NCBI RefSeq assembly: GCF_003573695.1 | Contig: NC_039360.1 | Coordinates: forward strand, 66,589,911-66,653,910 | Source: Papaver somniferum | Lineage: Eukaryota > Streptophyta > Magnoliopsida > Ranunculales > Papaveraceae | Direction: 5' to 3' | DNA: 64,000 bases | Shown here: positions 46,113 through 55,807 of the stretch, in pieces | How the letters are laid out: every line of letters begins with the position of its first letter | How positions within the stretch are numbered: position 1 is the first letter of the stretch | The notes under the pieces: generated by a model | Databases searched by the model: none | Told to the model about the DNA's origin: nothing | The model's input: the letters and a program-made list of their open reading frames with translations, nothing else | Program-made: the position numbers and the translations under genes

Positions 46113-46124
46113 AAAGGGGGAGAT
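46113..46124 (+). other. Copia polypurine tract
   Basis: AAAGGGGGAGAT directly abuts the 3' LTR start TGTTAG at 46125. Confidence 0.9.
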
Positions 46125-47999
46125 TGTTAGAGCACTGCTCGGTCAAACTCGCATGCGTTGCTATCTCAAGCATGTTTTTCAATGTTAGTGATCAAAACTA
46201 TAAATCTTGATTTCTAGTCTCTTATATCTAAGTCTCGGACAAGGATAATAAGTGTAGTTGAGCTCAAGGACTTTATGGTGATTCATCATACAAGTAAAAG
46301 GACTACTCAAGGAACCGGTGGAACTTCTCGACAAAAAGGTATGTGGAAACTTGAACTTATTTATCACTCAAAAGTCTATCTATTCTATCTCCTACTCTTT
46401 GAGACGAAAGTCGTATGCTATATATATAGACTAGATCATACACATTTGGTATTTCGAGCCGAGTATACCTCGCCTATCTATATCTCGAAATATGTGTTGG
46501 TAAGATTTTCGCTTCGACCAAGTTTATCTTTACCCAGTGACGAAAGTCATGAATGTTTCAATCACTTTGAAAATTGCTTTGACGAGAAATGGTGTAACAA
46601 CTATATAACGTCCTCTAAGAATGTTTCAATTATTGGAATGAGATTTTAGATTACATAACCAATGTATTCCTTGAAACGAAGTTCTCGAACTTTGTTGATC
46701 AAGAGAACCGGAAGTATAGCAAGTTCCAAGTCCGCGAACTCAGTCCGCGAACTGCCGAAGTTCTCAAACCCGAGAATTTCTGCTGGAGTTGACAAACTAC
46801 TTGCGTGAGCCAAGTCCGCGAACCCAGTCCACGAACCCAGTCCGTGAACCGGCGAAGTTCTCAAACCCGAGAATTTCTGCTGGAGTTTGTAAACTCTGTC
46901 CGGTGTCTTAAGTCCGCGAACCTAGTCTGCGAACTTGAGAAGGTTTTATATCTAAAGATGATCTATGAACTTAATCTTAAACTATTAAGGAATGCTTTTG
47001 CAAACCGTGGCTATTGAAGTTCATGAACTGATTCTTGTGAATCAAATCATCTTTGCTTCAATTGTGTCTTGTGTAGTTACATAAGATTTCCTTGCAATTG
47101 AACAACTCTCTTAACTAGTTCATTTGAGTCATTTGAATTAGTTAAGGTGAAGAAGAATATGGTTGGTATGAAATGCTCTTATGGTTAACCTTTTTGGTTA
47201 ACCTAGAAGCGATCAGTCATTTGTGTATGACAAGCTAAGTTTTCGATCTAAATGTTGAGAAATATTAGCTTGAATCTAAATCAGGTTTTTATCTAACGGT
47301 GGATATTGATTGCTTTGTAACTAAGGAAAAACCCTGATTTGAAAGACTATATAAGGGGACATCTAGCAAATCTGCAAAACTAATCCCCACACCTTACGTG
47401 TGCTACTAGTTTGCGTGCTAGAGTCGGTTCTCCTTTAACCTTTGGTTTTCTTCTTCTAAAACCAGGTTAACGACTTGAAGACTTCATTGGGATTGTGAAG
47501 CCAGACCGATACTACATTTATCGTAGTTGTGTGATCTGATCTTGCATCTTCTATCGTAATAGTACAATCATATTGATTGGCTAGAGATTGTTTGATTTCT
47601 CTGATAGGCAAGATATAAAAAGTAATCACAAACACCTTCGTATCATTGTTATTTCAGTTTCCGCATTATATTGTTTATCTTTATAATTGAAATAATACAG
47701 GTTGTGCGTGTAGATCATCAATTGGTATAATCCAACCTTTGGTTGTTTGATTGTCATTGATTGATCCTTGGACATTTGTCTTTGGTACCGTCCAAGTTAT
47801 TCCTTGTGTTTGATTAGGACTCGCTGATTTCTATTAGCTTGAGTAAATCAAAACAAATGAAAGATATTAACTCCTTGAGATACTTTTACCTAGATTGAGT
47901 CTGGCTGTCAAGTTGATTCTCTAGAAAGTATTTCGGAGTTAGTCCATATAGATTACTAAGCGAAATATTGGGTGGTGTTGTTAGACCCCCGCTTTTTCA
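46125..47999 (+). repeat. Copia 3' LTR
   Basis: 1,875 bp. Against the 5' LTR it lacks about 505 bp near 47655 (joined within GTTATT) and about 45 bp near 47199. It also has a tandem duplication of about 125 bp at 46725-46870, which multiplies the AGTCCGCGAAC motif. Confidence 0.9.
46728..46935 (+). repeat. AGTCCGCGAAC repeats in the copia LTR
   Basis: At least six copies of AGTCC(G/A)CGAAC with GGCGAAGTTCTCAAACCCGA spacers, plus TGTCCGGTG. The 5' LTR has fewer (40853-40955). This is a CpG-rich island in an AT-rich LTR. Sirevirus LTRs of grasses are known to hold conserved CCGG-type palindromes; whether this is the same motif class is inference. Confidence 0.7.
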
Positions 48000-48004
48000 C
48001 TATC

Positions 48005-48057
48005 TATGTCCCAAATGTGTTAGGGTTAAGTTTTTAACGTTTGTATGCTTTAATTAA
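48005..48057 (+). pseudogene. MULE accessory gene 2, 3' end after the copia insertion
   Basis: Continues the frame of 32467-32803 with CPKC and ends at TAA 48055-48057. The joint across the 5-bp duplication keeps the frame, which supports both the insertion model and the gene model. Confidence 0.6.
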
Positions 48058-48122
48058 GGTTTGTATGCTCTAATTAAGTTTCAAAAGTTTTTTAAGTTTT
48101 TAAGAATCCTTGTATTCAATGT

Positions 48123-48480
48123 TAGTCGGCATCATACTAAATTCAAAGTGTGTCTAGTAGTCGGTAAGCAGAAGTCTATTAACACTGCTGGCGTACGTAT
48201 AGTCGGCATGGTTTTCCTCATCAACCCAGCCGACTACAATGGGTGAGGAACATCCAGGAACAAATTTTTTTGTTCTGTTTTGATCGGCATGGTTGTCCTC
48301 ATAAACCATGCCGACTAAAAAGAAGCCGACATTGTAGGAGGGAAACAACCTTGTCGACCGTTCCAGGCCTTTTTCCCTGTGCTGTCATGCAGTGCAGCCG
48401 ACAACCAGACAAATTTATAACTTTCCGACTCTTGGAAGGTCGGCAGGGTCGTGTGATAAATACAATGCCGACCAAAGGAG
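48123..48480. repeat. TCGGCA palindrome cluster 3 (between accessory gene 2 and the transposase 3' end)
   Basis: About a dozen forward and reverse copies, for example 48131 (GTCGGCATCATA), 48211 (GTCGGCATGGTT), 48283 (ATCGGCATGGTT) with 48306 (ACCATGCCGAC), and 48448 (GGTCGGCAGGGT) with 48465 (AATGCCGACC). It sits between the converging genes. Confidence 0.8.
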
Positions 48481-48598
48481 TATACACCAAAAAAATCACA
48501 TCCATTTTATTCACTTATAGTACTCCAAAGTACATTACACAAAACACGAATGCGATTACAAAAGTACTCCAAAAAGATTCCTTAGTTCCTAACCATAA

Positions 48599-51500
48599 TC
48601 AATCATCACTCAAATCTATTGGAGGGAGTTCATTCAAATCTATTAAACCTGCTTTAGTCAAATCTATGGGACATTCCCTAAACTCATCTAAAACATTCCA
48701 AAGGTACATGTTGTCCTCATAAAGTTCCACCCATTCCTTGCTCTTGTTGTTTATGAACTTCTCTCAAAAACTAAACCTACAAAGAGGAGGTAATGGACAT
48801 TCCTTATTGAGTTGTAGACCAATAAAATGATTTTTATCCACCAAAGCCATAACAATTCTTCTATTCTTGAGTTTTTCCACACAAACCGCATGTTTCGGTG
48901 CAAATGATATAGATAGTCCTTTACTAAAAAAATGTACCACGCATGACCACGTATCCGCCAATAGATGGCCACACTCCGACATTCTCATCCAATGCTCCCA
49001 TTTGATCGGTGCATTTCCCTCCGGGCCTTTAACACTAGTAAGAAATTCTTTAAAAGCGCTTTTTTGTCCTCCATCGAACCTTCTAGCATCATTGAGATAT
49101 GAAACTCCTTGTCTTTTTCTAGTCGGGCGGCCATCTTCTTTCTTATGTATTGGAATTGGGTGAGATTCTCCTCAACCGCTCTACTTAGGTGTCCCAATTG
49201 TTGCGAGACAACGTGAAACCCACAATTTCCATATTTTGGATGTCGTCGGTACCAGTAACGAACTCTTGAATAATTTGAGGGAGTTGTATGCGATACTCTT
49301 GCAATACCGGTTGTACTACCTTCCTTGGACGACCTCTTTTCTTCGCAACATCTCCTTGGCTTGCTTGACTCTCAAGAGGTAGAGTGCCATTTGGATTCAA
49401 GTTTGATACCGTTGGTGTAGTTGAATCCTTCCTTGGCCGACCCCTTTTCTTTCCAAAAAATTCCACACTTTCTTGACTCTCAAGAAGTGGAGTGCTATTT
49501 GGATTCAAGTTTGAAACCGTTGGTGTAATTGTTTCTTTCTTCGGACGACATCTTTTCTTTTTAGCCGGCTCCTCCTTGTATTGCGCCTCGGTATAAACAT
49601 GTTCGGATTGACTGCATTTTGTACTCAAATACACTTTAATTTGTTCCTTTTCTTTCGCCCTCGTCTTTGTGGTAGGTGGTCTACCACAAGGATCTTGTTT
49701 CGCCGGTTCTTGAAGTTCTTCCATAAAAGGGTAAACAATCGGCATCAACTTGTGCTTCATAGTTTGTTTTTCCAACCTATTCAACTTGGGGTACTTTTCG
49801 AGGATTATTCTCCCAAGTTCCATGTCGCCAAACTCTTCGCCGGGATCTTCTCTTGGAGCCGGTTTGAAAGATAGTTGCTTCCAATACAGATTGATATCTT
49901 CAAGAGGAATGGGAGTTTTATACCTACCAAGCATATGACGACATGGAAGTCCGATAGCCTTGATTATCCTACACTTACAAGGAGTGCTCGGCTTGTCATA
50001 CTTTTGATACAACTTGAGATGTTTCATCATAAAACGTATTTCCCAATGCGAGACGTTGCAATGTATACCAACAAGCAACCAATTATCCTCCTTAAACTCC
50101 CTCAACTTCCGGAAGCTACTTTCTTGGAATTTCTTTTTTATCTTGTTGATATCATTATTAGTGTACTCATGGATAGCATGTTGCACCGTCACAATCCCAT
50201 TTTGACTTTTGAAAAGTAGACCTTTTAGTCTCCCATGAGCTTGCTCTACCATACTTTTGGATTCAAGTTTGAAATGTTTATAGTCGTAAATTAAAGCATA
50301 CACAAACCTCTCTTTGTGTGGCCTCAACCATTGTTTCTTGCAATATTCCTCTACTTTGGGGTAATTAGTCCCCCACTCATCCTCGAACTCCTTCAAGTTT
50401 ATCTCGTATCTTGCAACACTCATCGACCAAACCACCTTATCCCACGTTTTCATGAATAACCCAAACTTGATCTCACCTTCTTTCCATTCTTCGTCTTCTT
50501 TCTTTTTCTCTTTCTCTCTCTCCTCTTTAGTTAGTTTACTAAGACGTTCATCTTCCTCCTTTTCACGTTTAATGCCTTTCTTTGCCTTTGGCTTTTGGAT
50601 ATGATTCCTACAATTCTTTCTAAGATTGCATTTTATATGCCAAGCGCAAAGAAAATTTTGTGCATTTGGAAAGCTATCCTCACGGTGTTCATTACTGCTT
50701 GCTCATTGTCGGTCACTATAACCCTGGGAGTCTCGTCTTCGTAGTGGAGAAGCTTCAAAGTTTCCAATGCCCAAATATATCCATCATCCTTCTCACGATC
50801 CATAAAACACCATGCCACCGTGAACGATTGCTTATCCGAGGTTTTTCCTACAATGTTCAACAAAGGCATGTTGTACCTATTCGTCTTATAAGTACAATCC
50901 ATGAACAAAACTTGGTAAAAGCAACGCGCCAATTGAATCATATCGGGATGCGCAAGAAAAATACGATCCACCAAGCCCTCCGATGACTCACGGTGTCTCA
51001 CTGTGTAGTTGTATTTGTGTACTAACCATTGTGGTTCTTCCATCACCTTTCTTCCATCCCATTCAATTCTTTTGATAGTTGCCTTGGCCGCATAAATTGT
51101 ATACAATGAAGAGAGGTTATTCTTGTCATCCCTCTTGAACTTATTAAGGAGCTTGCTTGGTTTAATTCCCCAACTTATTCTTACTTGTTCGAACTCGTGC
51201 GGTTTCAACTTGGAAAATTGACAATGCCCAACAAGAGTTTCCGGATCTTTATGGTGATGCCAACCAACATCAAATCTATTCATTCTCCACACGTTATCGG
51301 TTTATTTGTTCCTCCAAAATATAATCTTGAATAGGAATCCACACTTCTTTGACTTCGTCTTGTACATCCTAGTTGTCTTCTTATCATACACATAAGCCTT
51401 TCTCTTGTGACTTGCGTCCGGCGAACCATAACACTCGAATACCATTTCAAACCGCGTATCTTTTTGTTGGGTATTTTTCAGTAGAGCGCACATCTTCTCT

Positions 51501-52280
51501 TTTGCTTTCTCAACAATCCAATTGACCGCGTCGTTTTTTTCCTCCCATTCCAAATCATTAGCGAAGTGTGCGGAAGTATCAGGACCCCTAATATTGTGAG
51601 ATTGAGGTTGATCCGTCATCGGTACCAATGCAACAATCTACAAAACATCAAAAGTTAGTTGATATGTATTACCAAAGTCGGCAGGGTCGACATATAAAAC
51701 AATACCGACTACAAAATACTCGGCATGGTAGAAAAATTAAACAGTTCCGACCGAACTATACTCGGCAGGGTCTACGTATCCACTACAATGCCGGCGTAAG
51801 CATTTTCAAATCACGACTCCTGTGTTGCAAAAAAAAAAACTGGACGTCGGCAGGGTTCAAATTTTCTACCTTGCCGATACGGGTACTGCTCATGAAAAGT
51901 CGGCACGTTGTTCAAATATAAACCAAGCCGGCGCTTAAGGTCAGCATGATCGACAAGCGTCGATCTTGCCGACCCTGGGAAGCAAAAGTGAAAAAAAAAA
52001 CAAAATCGATTATTTGCATGGAAAAATCACAATCTTCACCACGTAGGTTGTCTACCTGATTACTTGCAGCTCCATTCTCTTCTTCTGGTTCATTGGATTC
52101 TACGTTTGGCTCAAGATATTCATCACTTCCATAGCCATCTTGAGTTCGAGGAAAATAAAAGTGAGGATCATGCATGTAATCCATTTGATCATGATTTGGT
52201 AGGTCATTATACAAGTACTCATCTGTAGGAGGAAAGTTAGAAGACTCCCCCACTTCAAAATCAGGATTAGAATCACTCAT
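48599..52280 (-). pseudogene. MULE transposase with FAR1-like, MULE, SWIM, AT-hook and OTU-like protease parts
   Basis: Exon 1 52280-52056 (acidic, MSDSNPDFEVGESS), intron 52055-51638, main exon 51637-48599. Domain order: FAR1-like zinc region (KAYVYDKKTTRMYKTKSKKCGF, about 51420-51330); MULE catalytic core with FMDCTYKTN and VTDNEQA (about 50910-50695) and the CxWHIK block (about 50650); a charged insert; SWIM finger PCKCRIIKAIGLPCRHM (about 49982-49934); three AT-hook-like motifs (KKRCRPKK, KKRGRPRK twice, 49562-49320); OTU-like protease with GNCGFH (Cys codon 49222-49224) and NHF (His codon 48827-48829). Breaks: TAA at 51302-51304, a 1-bp deletion near 50670, a frameshift near 49235 just before GNCGFH, and TGA at 48764-48766. 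It would bind the terminal repeats and cut the element out; the protease role is unknown. Confidence 0.88.
51652..51990. repeat. TCGGCA palindrome cluster 4 (intron 1 of the transposase)
   Basis: About twelve copies, for example AGTCGGCAGGGTCGAC (51677), CTCGGCATGGT (51719), CTCGGCAGGGT (51760), CGTCGGCAGGGT (51846) with ACCTTGCCGA (51868), and GATCTTGCCGACC (51963). All lie inside the intron 51638-52055. The variant TCGGCAGGGTC is commoner here than in cluster 1. Confidence 0.8.
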
Positions 52281-52307
52281 ATCACAAATTTCACAAAAAC
52301 CCTAATT

Positions 52308-52326
52308 CCCCCCCCCCCCCCCCCCC
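52308..52326 (-). repeat. 19-base C run (G run on the transposase strand)
   Basis: An uninterrupted homopolymer 27 bp upstream of the transposase ATG, in its 5' untranslated region or promoter. The true length may differ because such runs are hard to sequence. Confidence 0.85.
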
Positions 52327-52547
52327 AAAACTTCCTCTACTACTTCATTCTCTTTCTTACTCTCAATTATTTCCAAATCCACTCATATAAATCAACTAAC
52401 TAATCTAATTAATTTAACTAATCTAATCATTTCAATTAAATTAGTGTTAATCATTACATGGGCAATTTTGCCATTTAGAAAATACAAGGATAAGGGGTGG
52501 CTTCTTTTACTTCATAATGACTTAGCTTTTGTCTCATTAGGTATACC

Positions 52548-52581
52548 CCAATTAATTTGGACATACCCCAATCAAACCAGG
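52548..52581 (-). repeat. MULE right terminal inverted repeat
   Basis: On the minus strand CCTGGTTTGATTGGGGTATG, followed by a second GGGGTATACC-type block further in. It pairs with 30680-30713. Confidence 0.6.
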
Positions 52582-53583
52582 TATTTAATCAATATTTTTT
52601 TTGCTTGTCTTTTATACCCATAAAAAAGAATTTGAGGTATTATTGAACCAATTTTCTCTTAAATGAATCCATTCTCAAGTTGTTGCTGCCTTCTTCAACT
52701 TCTTCAAAGATGATTCTTTCTGAGTCTTTTCACCCTACAAAACAACATTGATATTTGGTGGAACACAACCACTAGCAAGTAGCAACAGATGCCTTCGTAT
52801 AATTCTTGGTCATTACTTATGGCTAAAACACCCAACAACAAAACATTCGTACAATGAGATCAACAGTAAAATATTGCTCCAAAACCAAAAAGAACCTCCG
52901 TGTATTAGACGGGCAGAGAGGGAAGATGTGGTGTTGAACATCAGATTGCTCAATTGTCTGTTAATATACCTTGCAGCAACAAAATAACATCCATCAACAC
53001 ACACAAAAAAATATATATATATATCAATTCACGGCAACAAAGAATTATAAGAGATGGATTGTTAAGTTTTCACCTGGTCTACTTCATTGCTCCTTCACTA
53101 TCATCAAAGTAAACAAAACTACCAACCCCAATGCCTAAATCACACAACGGTTACCAACAGAACCGATCACCATTGATCAAAACCTTAGGTCAAGCTTCTC
53201 TAACCCTAGGAAAAAAAGACAACACAATCAAAGTATGATTTCAAAATATTTAAAAATTAATTAGGCTTTTCCAGAGTTTATTTTGTTTGGATCAGAGAAG
53301 AGAAAAAACTTCATAGTTTAGTCGGATTTCAAACGAAGGTGAAGATGTTTTTAATATGTCGGGGTATAAAATTTTATAAACTAGTTTATCACCCGTGCTT
53401 TGTTTTTTGCTTATGAAAAAGAGTAATTTCGTTATAAACAATTTAAGTTTCAGAAAATAGTAGTAGAACTAATAAAAGTCGAATAAAATGAATATTCAAT
53501 ATATTTATAAAAAACATTGTAAAAACAACAACTGAAAAGTTGGGCACGCAAGGCAACGTCTACAGAATACCTATTCCAACTTC
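52582..53583. other. Non-coding AT-rich spacer
   Basis: Begins with the right MULE target duplication TATTTAAT. No gene or clear repeat beyond a short (AT)n run at 53013-53025. Confidence 0.5.
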
Positions 53584-53585
53584 AT

Positions 53586-53760
53586 TAATTATTAAAAAAG
53601 TTATGCTCCTCCTGTCTTTTTTCAAATTTTAGTATTCTTTCCAGAATTCATGTTTTTGTTTATTTTTCTGGAATAATTATTAAAAATTTATGCTCCTCCA
53701 ATCTTTGTCAAATTTTGATATTCTTTTTAGAGCCCATGTTTTTGCTTATTTTTTTGGAAT
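53586..53760. repeat. Two-copy tandem duplication, ~88 bp unit
   Basis: Copy 1 about 53586-53670 and copy 2 about 53672-53760 share TTATGCTCCTCC, TCAAATTTT, TATTCTTT and CATGTTTTTG in order, with several substitutions and small indels. Confidence 0.75.
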
Positions 53761-54121
53761 TTTGACACTTTGGTCCACCAATCATTATATGCCCTCTTTT
53801 GCGATACATCATAATCTCGGTAAAACCTCTTTTATGGTAAAATTGATATTGCACAATGATGTTATTCGGTAGATTAGTAATCTTCTTTTGATTTTCCCTT
53901 TTTTACATAAATCAGAAAATATTGTACATTCACACGGATATTCCCCCTTTGGTCCTGATGTAACTCCTAACCAATCGCCGATGGACCATATTATCATCAT
54001 GAGTTATATAGTTATCAAATATATATATATACATGCAACATATATTGATATTATGAATTATGTTGGCTATAAATATCAAGAAACAACACAAAAAACTAAT
54101 TATCTCCGTCTTCTTTGTTAC

Positions 54122-54199
54122 AGTGGAGCCGAAAATATGTTGCATGCACCTAGAGTCATCCCTCTGTCGAGCATTTCTTTGTATCTCGAAGAAAGACTC
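54122..54199 (-). other. Possible exon fragment, unknown gene
   Basis: On the minus strand a frame reading KEMLDRGMTLGACNIFSAPL ends at a GTAACA donor-like site. Another frame over the same bases is also open. Weak evidence; listed because two similar exon-like pieces lie upstream on the same strand (54338-54417 and 55753-55807). Confidence 0.2.
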
Positions 54200-54337
54200 C
54201 ATTAATGCTTCAAATAGATAGTGCCCTATTTAAAAAATAAGAAAAATATTTTAGTAACAACTACAGTATCTCTTCGGGTTTTCCAACCTATAAACTTCTT
54301 GAGAAGTACAACAATGAATAAAGGAGAAATTTATTAC

Positions 54338-54417
54338 CAATTACTTGAGCAACGCCAGCTGTGAAATTTGTAACTTCTTTGACAGCACCAGACACCCAAC
54401 TTACCCAAGCTGATTCC
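54338..54417 (-). other. Possible exon, unknown gene
   Basis: On the minus strand, about 80 bp reading EESAWVSWVSGAVKEVTNF, then TAGVAQVIG, between a TATGAG acceptor-like and a GTAATA donor-like site. The amino-acid pattern looks protein-like, but the family is not recognised and the phase does not join cleanly to the other candidates. Confidence 0.3.
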
Positions 54418-55097
54418 TCATAGAGGTGAAACTTAAACCTTATGTTTTTTTTAGTAAAGTTTGATCATTTTCTTGCTTTCTAATCTCAATTACCTGGGTA
54501 CGACAACGATAACATTACTTATCTAACTAATATTATCTTTGTTTTAAAAAAGTGATACTTTCACTTTTTTATTTGGTTTATAATATTTTGTGGATTTTCC
54601 ACGTTCCTTTCATATATTTCACATGCATTTAAAGTTATAAGTTTTTGATGAACACACTCGTTCTTGTGTAACTTGCCACTTGGTAACTAAAGAGTATGTC
54701 TAATCTTAGGCTAATGATCTTCTGTATTTGAGGCTAAAATGACGAATGAAGGAAAAAGAGTATTAGAAGACCATATTACAAAAAGTTTAAATTGAATATT
54801 CATTGCCATTTGAGTCACTTGAGGAAAAAAAATGAGGGGAAATTGTAAGTATAAACTCTCCTTAACTTTATCAACACATCTCCCCCAGCTCCCTAGTATA
54901 AACTCTCTCCGGCTCCCTAGTATATTCTTCAACTTGTGCTTTGTACAATTAATAAATTTATTATCTCTGGTTGTTCAGTACAGTTGGTGGTGTAAGTTTT
55001 ACACAAAATTGGTTAAAAGGACCAAAATCAACAATTTTTGAGTGAAATGGACAGTTAGATTTTGATACTGTTTAAATGGACAAAAATGTAAACATAG

Positions 55098-55232
55098 GCA
55101 GGATGTAACCAGTTTCATCGTGCCCATTTTCAAATATTTTTTCTTATTTTTAATTTACACAGGATGTATCCAGTTTCATCCTTGCTATTTTTTAAATTTA
55201 AGCTAGGATGAAACCAGTTTCATCTTTACTAT
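55098..55232. repeat. Three copies of a GATGAAACCAGTTTCATC-type palindrome
   Basis: CAGGATGTAACCAGTTTCATC (about 55099), AGGATGTATCCAGTTTCATCC (about 55161) and AGGATGAAACCAGTTTCATC (about 55204), each followed by T/A-rich spacer. The third copy is a nearly perfect inverted repeat around CA; the first two have lost symmetry in the left arm. Confidence 0.75.
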
Positions 55233-55752
55233 TTTTATTTTTTTGACCATTTCACCCAAACTATTTTTTACTCGTCCATTTGAACCGTGATTTAAAAATA
55301 TTTGGACAAATGACCCATTTCCCGTAAGTTTTACATTTATGATCATGCAAAATTGCAAATAGTAGATCTAGACTTTAGTAAGAATATCTAAAGGACATGG
55401 ATATATATGCTTCATGCATAAAATCCTTGCATAAATCTTGGCAGCGTTCGCATATCATGCCTCATCGTTGTAACTTGTAGCCAATCTATGGAGGATGAAT
55501 TTGTTTTTAGTGTAACGGATTATATGTTTTGACAGATTTAATTTTTATTAATGACGTGACTTAATTTACAGCTCCATATGAATTCTTGTAGTAGTTTGTG
55601 AATCTTCCATTCACTCTTTAACAACATGTATTTTCTTGCAAAGTCACGAGGGTTTTAACACGGGTCCATGACTGCTTCTTTAAAATAGTGGGTTCCATTA
55701 ATTATTAATGGCATAGCATAACAGTACAAATATGTAAAAATGAAGTATATAC

Positions 55753-55807
55753 CCTGCTTGGGAAGGCCCCGCATCCAAGAGACTTCATCTTTCACTTTTT
55801 GTACTTC
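55753..55807 (-). other. Possible exon, unknown gene
   Basis: On the minus strand, 55 bp reading EVQKVKDEVSWMRGLPKQ, between a good acceptor (TTTCTACAG) and a GTATAT donor. The codon pattern and splice sites make a real but unrecognised exon possible. Confidence 0.3.

Larger units (their letters stand above)
32804..47999 (+). mobile_element. Gag-only Ty1/copia element, Sirevirus-like, nested in the MULE
   Basis: 5' LTR 32804-42579 (interrupted by element D), PBS TGGTATCAGAGC at 42582-42593, gag-like frames 42644-44035, a long non-coding part with several polypurine tracts, 3' LTR 46125-47999. No protease, integrase, RT or RNase H is found in the ~3.5-kb internal region, so it depended on another element. 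The initiator-Met tRNA primer site marks copia. The repeated PPTs before the 3' LTR and CCGGAC/GTCCGG-rich LTR repeats recall Sireviruses. Element length without D is about 7.75 kb. Confidence 0.85.
30680..52581 (-). mobile_element. Mutator-like element (MULE) with nested copia and gypsy insertions
   Basis: Left end CCTGGCGAGATTAGGGTAT and right end (minus strand) CCTGGTTTGATTGGGGTAT form imperfect inverted repeats, about 27 of the first 34 bases matching when counted by eye from the adjacent A. Flanks TATTTAAA (30672-30679) and TATTTAAT (52582-52589) make an 8-bp target duplication with one mismatch, within the 8-11 bp range of Mutator. Inside are a minus-strand transposase-OTU gene, two plus-strand accessory genes and four clusters of a TCGGCA palindromic motif. 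Removing the copia insertion (15,196 bp) and its 5-bp duplication leaves about 6.7 kb. The ends are the least certain part; the transposase is certain. Confidence 0.72.

Noticed and set aside
31237..52000. CRISPR-like array from the repeated TCGGCA motifs
   Set aside because: The motif is short, alternates in orientation, has irregular spacing and lies in a plant transposon; nothing prokaryotic is present.
53888..54205. 105-codon plus-strand frame and its minus-strand partner
   Set aside because: AT-rich, no motif, and both strands open over the same bases; treated as chance.
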